A model generated the notes under the pieces. The model was not told the DNA's origin, ran no database searches, and was given only the letters and a program-made list of their open reading frames with translations. A stretch of 64,000 bases of DNA, from assembly GCF_036182465.1 (NCBI RefSeq), contig NZ_CP108081.1:6200001-6264000 (forward strand), in the 5' to 3' direction. A program made the position numbers and the translations under genes. Each line of letters begins with the position of its first letter. Position 1 is the stretch's first letter. The DNA comes from Streptomyces sp. NBC_00258. GTDB lineage: Bacteria; Actinomycetota; Actinomycetes; Streptomycetales; Streptomycetaceae. Below are positions 40,655 through 49,085 of the stretch, piece after piece.

Positions 40655-40671
40655 TCTGACTGTCCGTCAGA
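40655..40671. promoter_or_regulatory. Palindromic operator at the acyl-CoA operon promoter
   Basis: TCTGACTGTCCGTCAGA is a perfect 6-bp inverted repeat with a 5-bp spacer, 38 bp upstream of the first gene. Its form is that of a TetR-family site. The regulator is not in the window as a recognisable gene. Confidence 0.55.
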
Positions 40672-40742
40672 TAGGTGCGACTGTCAAGGTCACGGACCTC
40701 GGCCGCCAGGGTCACGATCGCCCGCCCGGCACACGTGCAGAA

Positions 40743-40782
40743 ACGTCTGCGCGGCGGCACCCAAGTGCCGCCGCGCAGACGT
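40743..40782 (-). terminator. Terminator after the small secreted protein gene
   Basis: An 18-bp perfect stem (ACGTCTGCGCGGCGGCAC, 40743-40760, with its complement at 40765-40782) encloses a CCAA loop. It lies about 75 bp after the stop at 40858 on the - strand and shields the divergent operon promoter. Confidence 0.8.
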
Positions 40783-40857
40783 GTTACCACCCCACTAAGC
40801 ACCCCACTGAGGAGGCGTACGACCGCCGGGGGTCTCCAGTCCCCGACAGCCGCCGGC

Positions 40858-41169
40858 TCACCAGAGCTCGGTGAAGTTGACGGCGATGTTCTCGTTCGAC
40901 TGGTCGATGGCCGTGAACGCGGAACCGTTCACCTGAGCCGTGTTGCTCTGGTTCGAGGCACCGGAGCCGACGGCCTGCTGCTGCGTCGTGGACGAGGTCC
41001 CGTAGTTGTCGCCACCGACACCGCTGCCGACGACGTTCGCCACGGCCGCGTTCGATCCGTTGTCCGCGAAGGCGCCGTTGTCGGCCGCCGCGACGCCTGA
41101 GAAGAGGGCGGCGGCGAGCGGCAGGGCTGCCGCTGCGGCGAGAAGGCGGGCGGTACGGATGCTTGCCAT
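40858..41169 (-). CDS. Small secreted Asn/Gln/Ser-rich protein
   Basis: The 103-aa protein has a clear signal peptide (hydrophobic core LLAAAAALPLAAALFSGVAA, cut near residue 28). The mature part is about 75 residues, rich in Asn, Gln, Ser, Thr, Gly and Val, with alternating polar/aliphatic patterning (NAAVANVVGSGVGGDN and SNQSNTAQVNGSAFTAID). It has no cysteines, so it is not a chaplin. The pattern suggests beta-strand self-assembly, loosely like rodlins or curli repeats. GAGGAAT precedes ATG 41169 and a strong terminator follows. Function unknown; a cell-surface or aerial-hypha protein is possible. Confidence 0.7.
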   Translation of the reverse strand: MASIRTARLLAAAAALPLAAALFSGVAAADNGAFADNGSNAAVANVVGSGVGGDNYGTSSTTQQQAVGSGASNQSNTAQVNGSAFTAIDQSNENIAVNFTELW

Positions 41170-41552
41170 GTCTATTCCTCCAGAAGCGGAAGTTCGCACC
41201 GGCCAGGACCGGCTGAGTACGGCTTGTTCCGGGGCAGTTGGCCGACCGCCTCGGTGTCTGTCACAACGTCGCGAGACCAGAGTTGCCCACCGAATCCCCG
41301 GCGAACCACCCCGGAAGGCACTATTCGCTCGCAAGCGTGAGGACATGTCGATAAACCCCCTTCGCGCCACTGAAACCGCAGATCAGGACGGTGCGGGCGA
41401 CTCAATCCCATACGCCGCAAGGGACGAAGCGTTCCGGCACGTTTTCGGCCAATCCCGCGGGGCCGGTTTCCACCCCTCCCGGCCCGCCCTCCCTTCGCCC
41501 AACCCTCGGAGCACCTCTTCCTTTTTTCGAACACTCGTACGAACATGGAGTC
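41170..41552. promoter_or_regulatory. Divergent promoter region
   Basis: These 383 bp separate the secreted protein gene (- strand) and the Prim-Pol gene (+ strand), so both promoters should lie here. A T-rich stretch at about 41515-41530 is a candidate for the + strand promoter. No coding frame with a credible start or codon bias is present. I see no repeats of note. Confidence 0.5.
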
Positions 41553-42422
41553 ATGGCCACCATCGACCGGCAGGCCACGACGCTGGCCCTCGCACACGCC
41601 CTGTCAGCCGCCGAACGCGGACTGGCCGTCATCCCTCTGTCCCGAACCAAACTTCCGGCACTTCGCTCCCCGCACCGCGACGACCCGACGGCCCCGCTCT
41701 GCCACGGCGAGTGCGGCCGCTTCGGCCACGGGGTGTACGACGCCTCGATCGACCCCCTGCGCATCCGAGAGCTCTTCGCCGCCGCCCCCTGGGCCACCGG
41801 CTACGGCATCGCCTGCGGACTGGACCCCCATCACCTGATCGGCATCGACCTCGACACCAAATCGGGTACGGACTCGTCCGCGGCTCTCCGGGAACTGGCC
41901 CTGCGCCACCTGTTCACGATCCCCGAGACGGTCGTCGTGCTGACCCCCAGCGGCGGCCGCCACGTCTGGCTGAGCGGCCCGCCCGACGTCGTCGTCCCCA
42001 ACTCGGCGGGCCGGCTGGCCCCCGGAATCGACATCCGCGGCGCCGGCGGCTACCTCGTCGGCCCCGGCTCACGCACCGAACACGGCGCCTACAGCACGGC
42101 CCCGGGCACCGCCCACCTGGCACCCGCCGCCTGCCCGCCGTCCCTTCTGCAGCTCCTCCTGCCCCCGCCCCGTACCGGCCGCCACGCCACCCCCGCCTCG
42201 GCGGGCCAACACGGCCAGGGGCTCGTCCAGTTCGTCCTCGCCGCCCATGAGGGCCAGCGCAACACCCGCCTCTTCTGGGCCGCCTGCCGCGCCTACGAGA
42301 ACGGCCTCGGCCCGGACCTCACCGAGTCCCTGGTCGAAGCCGCCATCCACACAGGTCTCACCGAACGCGAGGCCCGCTCGACCATCACATCGGCATCCCG
42401 CATGACAAGGCACCGTCCCTAG
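41553..42422 (+). CDS. Stand-alone Prim-Pol domain protein
   Basis: The 289-aa protein has the Prim-Pol core. It includes GLAVIPLSRTKLPALRSP near the N-terminus, the acidic motif LIGIDLDTKSG (about 90-100), and TPSGGRHVWLSGPP (about 130-143). A later GIDIRGAGGYLVGPGS matches the third conserved block. A CHGECGRFGHG segment may hold zinc. The C-terminal part is helical. There is no helicase gene beside it, unlike on the AICE. ATG 41553 was chosen because the domain starts soon after it. Such chromosomal copies are widespread in Streptomyces and might act in repair or be relics of elements. Confidence 0.8.
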   Translation: MATIDRQATTLALAHALSAAERGLAVIPLSRTKLPALRSPHRDDPTAPLCHGECGRFGHGVYDASIDPLRIRELFAAAPWATGYGIACGLDPHHLIGIDLDTKSGTDSSAALRELALRHLFTIPETVVVLTPSGGRHVWLSGPPDVVVPNSAGRLAPGIDIRGAGGYLVGPGSRTEHGAYSTAPGTAHLAPAACPPSLLQLLLPPPRTGRHATPASAGQHGQGLVQFVLAAHEGQRNTRLFWAACRAYENGLGPDLTESLVEAAIHTGLTEREARSTITSASRMTRHRP

Positions 42423-42635
42423 CCCTGCCGCAACCGAGAACAGCACCCCTAGGAGCCCAGAAAACCGAGGCAAGCGAAAACAATCACGCGCGCGTGCACC
42501 CCAAAAACTCCTACGCGCCGTCAAGAACAGCAGGGGCGCAGAAGGCGCATGATGCTGGAGCGTTGAGGAACCGGAAGGTTCCACATATGCGTCATCGCCA
42601 GACAACGTCACGCGACTACATCAAGAAGGCAGGGC

Positions 42636-42791
42636 ATGGACCCGAATCCCTCGATATGGGAGTTGCTGATCACGTTCCTCGTCGCGGGGATCACCGCCAT
42701 TGTGACGATGTCGTTGATCGTGTTCCCCATCATCGGGGTCGGGATCTGGACCGTGTTTCGAGTGCGCCGCCGACGTAGCCACGACCGTTAG
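42636..42791 (+). CDS. Small single-pass membrane protein
   Basis: A 51-aa frame starts at ATG 42636 with AAGGCAGGG upstream. It reads MDPNPSIWELLITFLVAGI, continues hydrophobic to about residue 40, and ends with a strongly basic tail (FRVRRRRSHDR). One or two membrane helices with the positive end inside are predicted. It is isolated, and no family is recognised. A GGAACC-ggaa-GGTTCC palindrome lies upstream at about 42567. Confidence 0.5.
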   Translation: MDPNPSIWELLITFLVAGITAIVTMSLIVFPIIGVGIWTVFRVRRRRSHDR

Positions 42792-43004
42792 TCCAGCACG
42801 CTGAGCACCGCGTCGGGACGACAGTGCCGGACATCCAACCAGGAGCTGTCTCTTTGGTGTTCGGTGGCGGGACGGTGCCGGCCTGGATCCGGACCTGACA
42901 CATCCGCCCCATGAAGGTCCGCTCACTGCACGCCTCCCTCACAAGGCCGCTTGCGCCGCCTCTATGATCGACCGGCCGCAGAACGACAACTGGTGGAGGG
43001 CGTG

Positions 43005-43550
43005 ATGCCTGGTCAGGTGACCGCAGTGAGCCGTAACGAGGGGTACTCGTTCAGCAAGCCCAATCGCGATTCCATCAGGCTGCTCACGGGGCTCGGAGTG
43101 GAAGGAGACGTTCACGCAGGTGAGACGATCCGCCACCAGTTCCGCATGACCTACGAACCGGACCTGCCCAACCTGCGCCAAGTCCACCTGATGCACGAGG
43201 AACTCTTCGACGAACTCGCGCTCAAGGGCTTCGAGGTCTCTGCGGGCCGCCTCGGCGAGAACATCACCACGCGCGGAGTGGACCTGTTGGGCCTGCCCAC
43301 CGGCGCCCTGCTCCATCTCGGGGAGCAGGCGGGGCTCGAGGTGACCGGACTGCGCAACCCGTGCTCGAAGATCAACGACTTCCGCAAGGGGCTGCTCGGT
43401 GAGGTCTTCGCCATGGACCCCTTGTCCGGCGAGTTCACGTTCAAGTGTGGCGTCATGGCTGTGGTCCGCTGTGGAGGGACCGTCCGCCCCGACGATTCCA
43501 TCCGGGTCGAGCCCCCGCTACCCCCTCACCGCCCGCTGGAACGGGTCTAG
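43005..43550 (+). CDS. MOSC domain protein
   Basis: The 181-aa protein matches the MOSC fold: a GLGVEGDVHAGETIRHQFRM segment at about 28-47, QVHLMHEELFDELALKGF in the middle, and LRNPCSKINDFRKGLL at about 120-135, which carries the conserved Cys. MOSC proteins bind or transfer sulphur through that Cys, often with molybdenum cofactor enzymes. The length equals that of stand-alone bacterial MOSC proteins. ATG 43005 has GGAGGG upstream. It lies between remains of insertion sequences but has normal codon use. Confidence 0.8.
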   Translation: MPGQVTAVSRNEGYSFSKPNRDSIRLLTGLGVEGDVHAGETIRHQFRMTYEPDLPNLRQVHLMHEELFDELALKGFEVSAGRLGENITTRGVDLLGLPTGALLHLGEQAGLEVTGLRNPCSKINDFRKGLLGEVFAMDPLSGEFTFKCGVMAVVRCGGTVRPDDSIRVEPPLPPHRPLERV

Positions 43551-43561
43551 GTTCTTGTTCC

Positions 43562-44007
43562 GTGGTCATCGGCGTGCCCAGATGAGGATGGCTGCGGGAT
43601 AACCGCGCGGATGCCCCGGCGCCGGAGGTGGTTGCGAACGGCACGGGAGGAGTACGCGCGGTCGGCCAGGACAACCAGGGGCCGGGCGCGTGGTCTGCCC
43701 ACACCGCTTCGGGTCACGCGGATGCGAGACATCACCGTCCCGAAGGCGGGTGCGTCACCGTCCTGGCCTGCTGCGACGGCGAAGGCGAGGGCCGCGCACC
43801 GCCGTCCGCGGCCAGGTGAACCTCAGTGCTCAGCCCGCCGCCGGAACGCCCGAGCGCGTGGTCATCGAGTTCGTTGGAGCGGGCCGTCCCCCCTTTACGG
43901 GCTCCGGCGGCGTGCTGGTGAGCCCGGACGATGGGGCCGGCATCAACGGCACGATCCGGTTCCACATCACATCGGTGATCAACAATCGGACAGACACATC
44001 CGATCAA
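43562..44007 (-). pseudogene. Decayed IS5-type transposase
   Basis: Two - strand frames carry pieces of a DDE transposase. The N-terminal piece (44007 to about 43732) contains AGPIVRAHQHAAGARKGG and SGGGLSTEVHLAADGGARPS, the region around the first catalytic Asp. The C-terminal piece (about 43735 to 43562) contains RPLVVLADRAYSSRAVRNHL and LRRRGIRAVIPQPS, around the second Asp. The pieces are in different frames, and both ends of the protein are missing. The sequence CAAAGAGACA (44021-44030) beside the N-terminal end is the inverse of TGTCTCTTTG at 42847-42856, as IS ends would be. It is non-functional. Confidence 0.8.
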
Positions 44008-44158
44008 CTGACCAGCTCATCAAAGAGACACGCGCTGGGCACCGTGCCCCTCACGTGCCCGATCGACCGGGAAACCACGGGGAACAGCGGTCGATCACAG
44101 GGACCTGAAACAGCGAGAGCCTCCGACCGATGTTGCTGGTCAGAGGCTCTCAGCCATG

Positions 44159-44245
44159 CGGTGGGTGTGGGATTTGAACCCACGGTCACATCGCTGCGAC
44201 GACGGTTTTCAAGACCGTTCCCTTAGGCCGCTCGGGCAACCCACC
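44159..44245 (-). tRNA. tRNA-Ser(UGA)
   Basis: An 87-nt class II tRNA on the - strand. Acceptor GGTGGGT pairs with ACCCACC; the anticodon loop CTTGAAA lies between ACGGT and ACCGT, giving anticodon UGA (Ser, codon UCA). The T-arm has GGTTCAAATCC and there is a long variable arm. CCA is not encoded. No integrase lies beside it. Confidence 0.95.
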
Positions 44246-44286
44246 CCGCGCCGCTGAGAGATCGGCGCGGGGACAAGACTAACGGG

Positions 44287-45780
44287 TCAGCTGTCACCCT
44301 CGCGCTGGCCCAGGGTGACTTCGGCCGTCTGCTGCTTGCCGTCGCGGGTGTAGGTGAGTTTGACGGTGTCGCCGGGCTGGTGGGTCCAGATCTCGCCGAT
44401 GAGGGTGGGACCGCTGTCGATCACCCGGTCGTCGAGCTTGGTGATGACGTCTCCGGGCTTGAGGCCGGCCTTGGCGGCGGGGCCGTTCGGCGTGACCGCG
44501 TCCGAGCCGCTGGCGCCCTGCTCGGTGATCTTCGCGCCCGTGCCCTCCTCCAGGGAGACCGAGGCGCCGATCACCGGGTAGACGGGCTTGCCGGTCTTGA
44601 TCAGCTGCTGGGCGACGGTCTTCGCCTGGTTGATCGGGATCGCGAAGCCCAGGCCGATGGAACCGGACTGGCTCGTGCCGCCCAGGCCGCCGCTGGAGGA
44701 CTGGATGGCGGAGTTGATCCCGATGACCGAGCCGTTCGCGTCCAGCAGCGGGCCGCCGGAGTTGCCCGGGTTGATCGAGGCGTCGGTCTGCAGGGCGCTC
44801 ATGTACGAGGCCTTGCTCTGGGCACTGCCGTCGCTGGAGGCCACCGGGCGGTTCTTGGCGCTGATGATGCCCGTGGTCACCGTGTTCGACAGGCCGAAGG
44901 GCGCGCCGATCGCGATCGTCGAGTCGCCGACGGCGACCTTGTCGGAGTTGCCGAGGGGCAACGGCTTGAGATCGTTCGGAGCGTTCTTGAGCTTGATCAC
45001 CGCGACGTCGTAGCCCTGGGCGTGGCCGACGACCTCGGCCTCGTACTTCTTGCCGTTCGAGAAGGTCGCCGAGAGCTTGCCGCTGTCGACCGCCTCCGCC
45101 ACCACGTGGTTGTTGGTGAGGATGTGGCCCTGGGTGTCGAAGACGAAGCCGGTGCCCGTGCCGCCCTCGCCGTTGCTCCCCTCGGCCTCGATGGTGACCG
45201 TGCTCGGCAGAGCCGTGGCGGCCACGGTCGCGACCGTGCCCGGGTCACGCTTGAGGTCGCCGCCGCTCTGGGAGGCGGCAACCGTCGTGGAGTCCGTGGA
45301 ACTGTCGTTCCGGTCGGCAGCCCAGTAGCCGATGCCACCGCCCACGCCGCCCGCGACCAGCGCGGCCACCAGCACCGCGGCGACCAGACCGCCGCGCCCG
45401 CCGGACTTGGGCTTGGGCGCCGGCTGTTGGTACGAGGAACCCCAGACGTCCCCCGAGCCGCCCTCACCCCCGCTCGCGTACGAGGGTGTGGCCGGCGGCG
45501 GAGGCGGCCAGGCGCCCGCTTCCGGTGCCGGGCCCGCGGCCTCGGGCGCCCCGGAGGGAACCGGGGGCAACGTGGCCGTCGGCGCGCCTCCTTGGGCAGC
45601 GCCCGACTCCTGCGGGTAGGCGGGTCCCTGGGACGGAGCCGTGCCCTGATGGGGGTCCATAGGGTTCGCTCCCGGCGACACCCCCTGCTCCGGCGGCACG
45701 GAAGCAGCAGGAGTGTCCACCGGCACGGGAGGTGCAGACGGGGCCGGGGGTACCGCAGTGCCCTCGTTCTCGGTGCTCAC
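44287..45780 (-). CDS. HtrA/DegP-like serine protease with PDZ domain
   Basis: The 497-aa protein has a long disordered Pro/Ala/Gly-rich cytoplasmic N-terminus (about 1-120), one membrane segment (GGLVAAVLVAALVAGGVGGG), a trypsin-like protease domain and a C-terminal PDZ domain. The triad is visible: His in HILTNNHVV, Asp in GYDVAVIKL and Ser in NPGNSGGPLL. The PDZ part has GPAAKAGLKPGDVITKLDD. This is the usual actinobacterial HtrA/PepD arrangement for envelope quality control, with the protease outside. GTG 45780 follows GAGAGGAAG; the longer frame adds only 10 residues without a ribosome site. Confidence 0.9.
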   Translation of the reverse strand: MSTENEGTAVPPAPSAPPVPVDTPAASVPPEQGVSPGANPMDPHQGTAPSQGPAYPQESGAAQGGAPTATLPPVPSGAPEAAGPAPEAGAWPPPPPATPSYASGGEGGSGDVWGSSYQQPAPKPKSGGRGGLVAAVLVAALVAGGVGGGIGYWAADRNDSSTDSTTVAASQSGGDLKRDPGTVATVAATALPSTVTIEAEGSNGEGGTGTGFVFDTQGHILTNNHVVAEAVDSGKLSATFSNGKKYEAEVVGHAQGYDVAVIKLKNAPNDLKPLPLGNSDKVAVGDSTIAIGAPFGLSNTVTTGIISAKNRPVASSDGSAQSKASYMSALQTDASINPGNSGGPLLDANGSVIGINSAIQSSSGGLGGTSQSGSIGLGFAIPINQAKTVAQQLIKTGKPVYPVIGASVSLEEGTGAKITEQGASGSDAVTPNGPAAKAGLKPGDVITKLDDRVIDSGPTLIGEIWTHQPGDTVKLTYTRDGKQQTAEVTLGQREGDS

Positions 45781-46005
45781 AGCTCTTCCTCTCGATCCAC
45801 GGCTGTTCATTCAGGTCGCACTCGGTCACGATCACTCACGTGTGTTCATGACTCCACCCGCGTGTGTTCAGGAACCGGCGCGATTCAGCTGTGCATGTGC
45901 TTTTGTATGCCGTCAGCTTTTCCCATGGGCCGTCAGGGCACCATAAGCGGTGCCTGTGACTCCGGGATCTTCATTTATATCGGACAGGTCTGACAAAACC
46001 ATCGC

Positions 46006-46872
46006 ATGCACCACGCCACCGCTCTCACGCCTACCCACTCGCGATGGCACCATGACGCGGTGACCCACGCACGACAGCACCTGACCCAGGTCGTCGCCCA
46101 CCGCGGGGCCTCCGAAGAGGCCCCGGAGCACACCCTGGCCGCGTACGAGAAGGCGATCGAGGACGGGGCGGACGCCCTGGAGTGCGATGTACGGCTGACC
46201 GCGGACGGACATCTCGTCTGTGTCCACGACCGCCGCGTCAACCGCACCTCCAACGGCCGCGGCGCCGTCTCCGCCCTGGAGCTCGCCGACCTCGCCACCC
46301 TGGACTTCGGCTCCTGGAAGAACCGCGACGAAGCGCCCGACTGGGAACAACAGCGGCCCCCGTCCTGGGAGCAGCAGTCCGTCCTCACCCTGGAGCGCCT
46401 GCTCGAACTCGTCGCCGACGCCGGCCGCCCCGTACAGCTCGCCATCGAGACGAAGCACCCCACCCGCTGGGCGGGCCAGGTCGAGGAGCGCCTGCTCGTA
46501 CTGCTGAAGCGCTTCGGCCTGGACGCCCCGCCCTCGGCCGCCGAATCGCCCGTGCGCGTCATGAGTTTCTCGGCGCGCTCGCTGCACCGCGTCCGTGCCG
46601 CGTCCCCGACGCTGCCGACGGTCTATCTCATGCAGTTCGTCTCGCCCCGGCTGCGCGACGGACGGCTGCCCGCGGGTGTGCGGATCGCGGGACCCTCGAT
46701 GCGCATCGTCCGCAACCACCCGGCGTACATCGAACGCCTGAAGCGTGCCGGACATCACGTTCACGTATGGACGGTGAACAAGCCCGAGGACGTCGATCTC
46801 TGTGTCGGGCTGGGCGTCGACGCCATCATCACCAACCGCCCGCGCGCGGTGCGCCACCAGCTGGGCCGCTGA
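46006..46872 (+). CDS. Glycerophosphodiester phosphodiesterase
   Basis: The 288-aa protein hydrolyses glycerophosphodiesters to glycerol 3-phosphate and an alcohol. Key motifs are VVAHRGASEEAPEHTLAAY (catalytic His-Arg), LECDVRLTADGHLVCVHD (Glu, Asp and second His) and VWTVNKPEDVDLCVGLG at the end of the TIM barrel. No signal peptide is present, so it is cytoplasmic. ATG 46006 lies about 30 bp after a TTTATAT-like -10 box; GTG 46060 is a possible alternative start that would leave 270 residues. It is divergent from the HtrA gene. Confidence 0.85.
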   Translation: MHHATALTPTHSRWHHDAVTHARQHLTQVVAHRGASEEAPEHTLAAYEKAIEDGADALECDVRLTADGHLVCVHDRRVNRTSNGRGAVSALELADLATLDFGSWKNRDEAPDWEQQRPPSWEQQSVLTLERLLELVADAGRPVQLAIETKHPTRWAGQVEERLLVLLKRFGLDAPPSAAESPVRVMSFSARSLHRVRAASPTLPTVYLMQFVSPRLRDGRLPAGVRIAGPSMRIVRNHPAYIERLKRAGHHVHVWTVNKPEDVDLCVGLGVDAIITNRPRAVRHQLGR

Positions 46873-47079
46873 CCTGGGGCCCAGCAGGGCCTCCTGTGCG
46901 GCTACCCCCACGCCTCGGCCACACCGTCGAATTCAGGCCACACGGTTACAGGGAGTGCTCCGGCGCGTTCGGTCCGTATTCGATCGTTACGAGTGCGTCA
47001 CTGCACGTGCATTGGCCGGTTTCCGGTCCAGTCCAGGGGGGCATTCACACCGTGGCGTGGGGCAAAGGAGGTCTCGGGG

Positions 47080-47622
47080 GTGGCGTTGGTGGTGGCACAG
47101 GAGGTGCCCACGTCGTCGAGCATGGCCGTACCCCATGGCCCTGCGGGCGTGGGGGAAGCAAGACACCGGATGCGGGCTCAGCTGCGCACCGGCGGTGTGG
47201 CGGAAACGGTCATCGACGATGCCGTACTGATCCTTTCCGAACTACTGAGCAACGCCTGCCGACACGGCAGGCCGTTGGGTGACGCACTGGCGGGGGACGG
47301 CGACGTCCGGGCCGCGTGGCGCGTCGAACCGACCGGCAGGCTCACCGTCGAGGTGACGGACGGCGGTGGTCCGACCCGTCCGGTTCCGGCCACACCCTCG
47401 GTCACCGCGCGCGGCGGCCGCGGGCTGAACATCATCACGGCACTGGCCGACGACTGGGGTGTCCGGGACGACGCCCGCGGTGAGGTCACGGTGTGGGTGG
47501 TCGTGCACAAGGACGCACACGCGGCTCATCGCCGCGCCGACTTCGCCGCGCGTGTCACGGCCCCGTCGGTGTCCGCGATACCCGACCTCGACTTCGGGAA
47601 CGCATTCGACACCCTGGACTGA
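47080..47622 (+). CDS. RsbW-like anti-sigma/regulatory ATPase
   Basis: The 180-aa protein is a GHKL-fold ATPase of the serine-kinase anti-sigma type. It has LSELLSNACRHGRPLG (N box, about residues 55-70), VEVTDGGGPTRP (G1, about 98) and RGGRGLNIITALADDW (G2, about 118). Proteins of this kind bind sigma factors or phosphorylate anti-anti-sigma partners; Streptomyces has dozens. GTG 47080 has an AAAGGAGG site; the longer frame upstream is rejected on that basis. No sigma or anti-anti-sigma gene is adjacent. The C-terminal 40 residues form an acidic tail. Confidence 0.85.
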   Translation: MALVVAQEVPTSSSMAVPHGPAGVGEARHRMRAQLRTGGVAETVIDDAVLILSELLSNACRHGRPLGDALAGDGDVRAAWRVEPTGRLTVEVTDGGGPTRPVPATPSVTARGGRGLNIITALADDWGVRDDARGEVTVWVVVHKDAHAAHRRADFAARVTAPSVSAIPDLDFGNAFDTLD

Positions 47623-47876
47623 GAACGAACCGGACCGACGAACGGCCCGAGCCAAGAATCCGCCGCCCCCCGATACGGCCCGAGCCCCACACGGCCCGAA
47701 GCCAGGACGACCTGGTCCGAAGCAGCCCGAAGCAGACGGAAGCACTGGTTCAAGGACGAACCGAATCACCGCTTCCGGGACGACTCGGCACGTTGTCCAC
47801 AGGGTCCCGTGACTCCCCGTACGAGCGGCTAGGCTCGCGCCCGTACGAGTCGAGCCGTAACCGGGAGACATCCACG

Positions 47877-48842
47877 ATGGCCAAGAAGCGACCCCAGACG
47901 AAGGCCAAGCAGCCTCAGCTGACGGATGGAGAGATCCCGGTCGTCGGGGCGCGCGAGCCCTGCCCATGCAACAGCGGCCGCCGTTACAAGGCCTGTCACG
48001 GACGGGCCGCCGCGCACGCCGTGACCGAGCTGGTGCACCGCCCCTTCGAGGCACTGGCGGGCGAGGGCGACTGGGTCGCGCTGCGCGAGCTGGTGCCCGC
48101 GGCCACTGTCGAACTGCATCTGAAGGAGGCGCTCCCGGAGGGCGTCCCGTCGGTCACGCTCGCGACGGTGCTGCCGATGGCGTGGCCCGCGCTGCGCCGC
48201 GAAGACGGTTCGGTCCTGATCGGCCTGCAGAACGACACCGCGTCCGGTGACATCAGCCGCGACCTGGCCGACACCCTCACGCGCGCGCTCACCGCGGAGC
48301 CCGGCACTCCGGTCCAGGGCCGCCGCGCCCCGGCCGACGGACCGCGGCTGCAGGACCTCCTCGACCCCGAAGGCGCGTTCGAGCCAGTTGTGCACCCGGG
48401 GTTCGAATTCTGGGTTCCGGACGCGCAGAACGCGACCACGGAGGTGACCGCCTCCCTGGAGCGCGCGAACGCCGCCGCCATCCCGACCGTGAAGCTCGCG
48501 GGTGTCGACGCCGCGTACTGGTGCGAGACGCCCGACAAGAACCACCTGCGCTGGGTCATGCCGCACCCGGAGGAGCAGCTTCTGGACGCGCTCGCCCGGC
48601 TGCACGCCGCGGGCCGGTCGAGCCTCGGCGACGGCACCCGTCTCGTGGGCTCCTTCCGTGCCCACGGCCTCACGGTGCCGGTCTGGGACCTGCCGACCGG
48701 CGTCTCGGCGGACGATGTCGAGAAGCCGGCGGCCGAGTTCGCCGAGCGGCTCGCCACCGCGCTGGCCTCGGACGCGCCGCTCACCGCGGACGAGCGCCGG
48801 GCGCGCGGCGGTCTCACCAACCGGCAGGTCACGCTCAGCTGA
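47877..48842 (+). CDS. SEC-C motif / DUF5926 protein
   Basis: The 321-aa protein begins with a Lys-rich stretch and a SEC-C zinc motif (EPCPCNSGRRYKACHGR, about 27-43), the same metal knuckle as at the SecA C-terminus. The remainder matches DUF5926 of actinobacteria, with WVMPHPEEQLLDALARLH and VPVWDLPTGVSADDVEKPA. ATG 47877 follows GGGAGAC. SEC-C proteins are often associated with ribosomes or chaperones; the exact role of this one is unknown. It stands alone. Confidence 0.85.
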   Translation: MAKKRPQTKAKQPQLTDGEIPVVGAREPCPCNSGRRYKACHGRAAAHAVTELVHRPFEALAGEGDWVALRELVPAATVELHLKEALPEGVPSVTLATVLPMAWPALRREDGSVLIGLQNDTASGDISRDLADTLTRALTAEPGTPVQGRRAPADGPRLQDLLDPEGAFEPVVHPGFEFWVPDAQNATTEVTASLERANAAAIPTVKLAGVDAAYWCETPDKNHLRWVMPHPEEQLLDALARLHAAGRSSLGDGTRLVGSFRAHGLTVPVWDLPTGVSADDVEKPAAEFAERLATALASDAPLTADERRARGGLTNRQVTLS

Positions 48843-48960
48843 GACACAGCTGACACCCAGATCGGACTGGCCGACCGGTCAGTCGGCCGACAGGGTCGTG
48901 GACCGGGTGACTCCTGTCACAACTCCCCGTTGCGGCAGGGAAGTCGGTGTCCGAATAGCC

Positions 48961-49050
48961 GAGATCGAATTTGCGAACCGCCGATCTCTTGTTACCGTTC
49001 CATTAGCCCGGTTGCTGGTGCATCCCCCGTCGCCAGCAACCGGGTCTTTT
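48961..49050 (+). ncRNA. Possible small RNA or leader with intrinsic terminator
   Basis: GAGATCG (48961-48967) pairs with CGATCTC (48982-48988). It is followed by CCCGGTTGCTGG (48997-49008) paired with CCAGCAACCGGG (49033-49044) and a TCTTTT run (49045-49050), a strong + strand intrinsic terminator. It lies about 155 bp after the DUF5926 stop, with no + strand gene downstream. It may be that gene's distant terminator, or the end of a short independent RNA. Confidence 0.4.
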
Positions 49051-49085
49051 CATTCCCGGATCCGGGCCCCATGCCGGCTGAAGCC

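Noticed and set aside
40858..41169. Chaplin
   Set aside because: The mature protein has no cysteines and lacks the chaplin Gly-Asn-Ile pattern. Only a loose surface-protein resemblance remains.
42494..42778. A 94-codon frame overlapping the small membrane protein gene
   Set aside because: The alternative frame at 42636 has a ribosome site and a clear membrane helix with a basic tail. The overlapping frame is only charged and His/Arg-rich.
48961..49050. Riboswitch
   Set aside because: There is no downstream + strand gene to control and no known aptamer core that I can recognise. Kept only as a possible small RNA or distant terminator.
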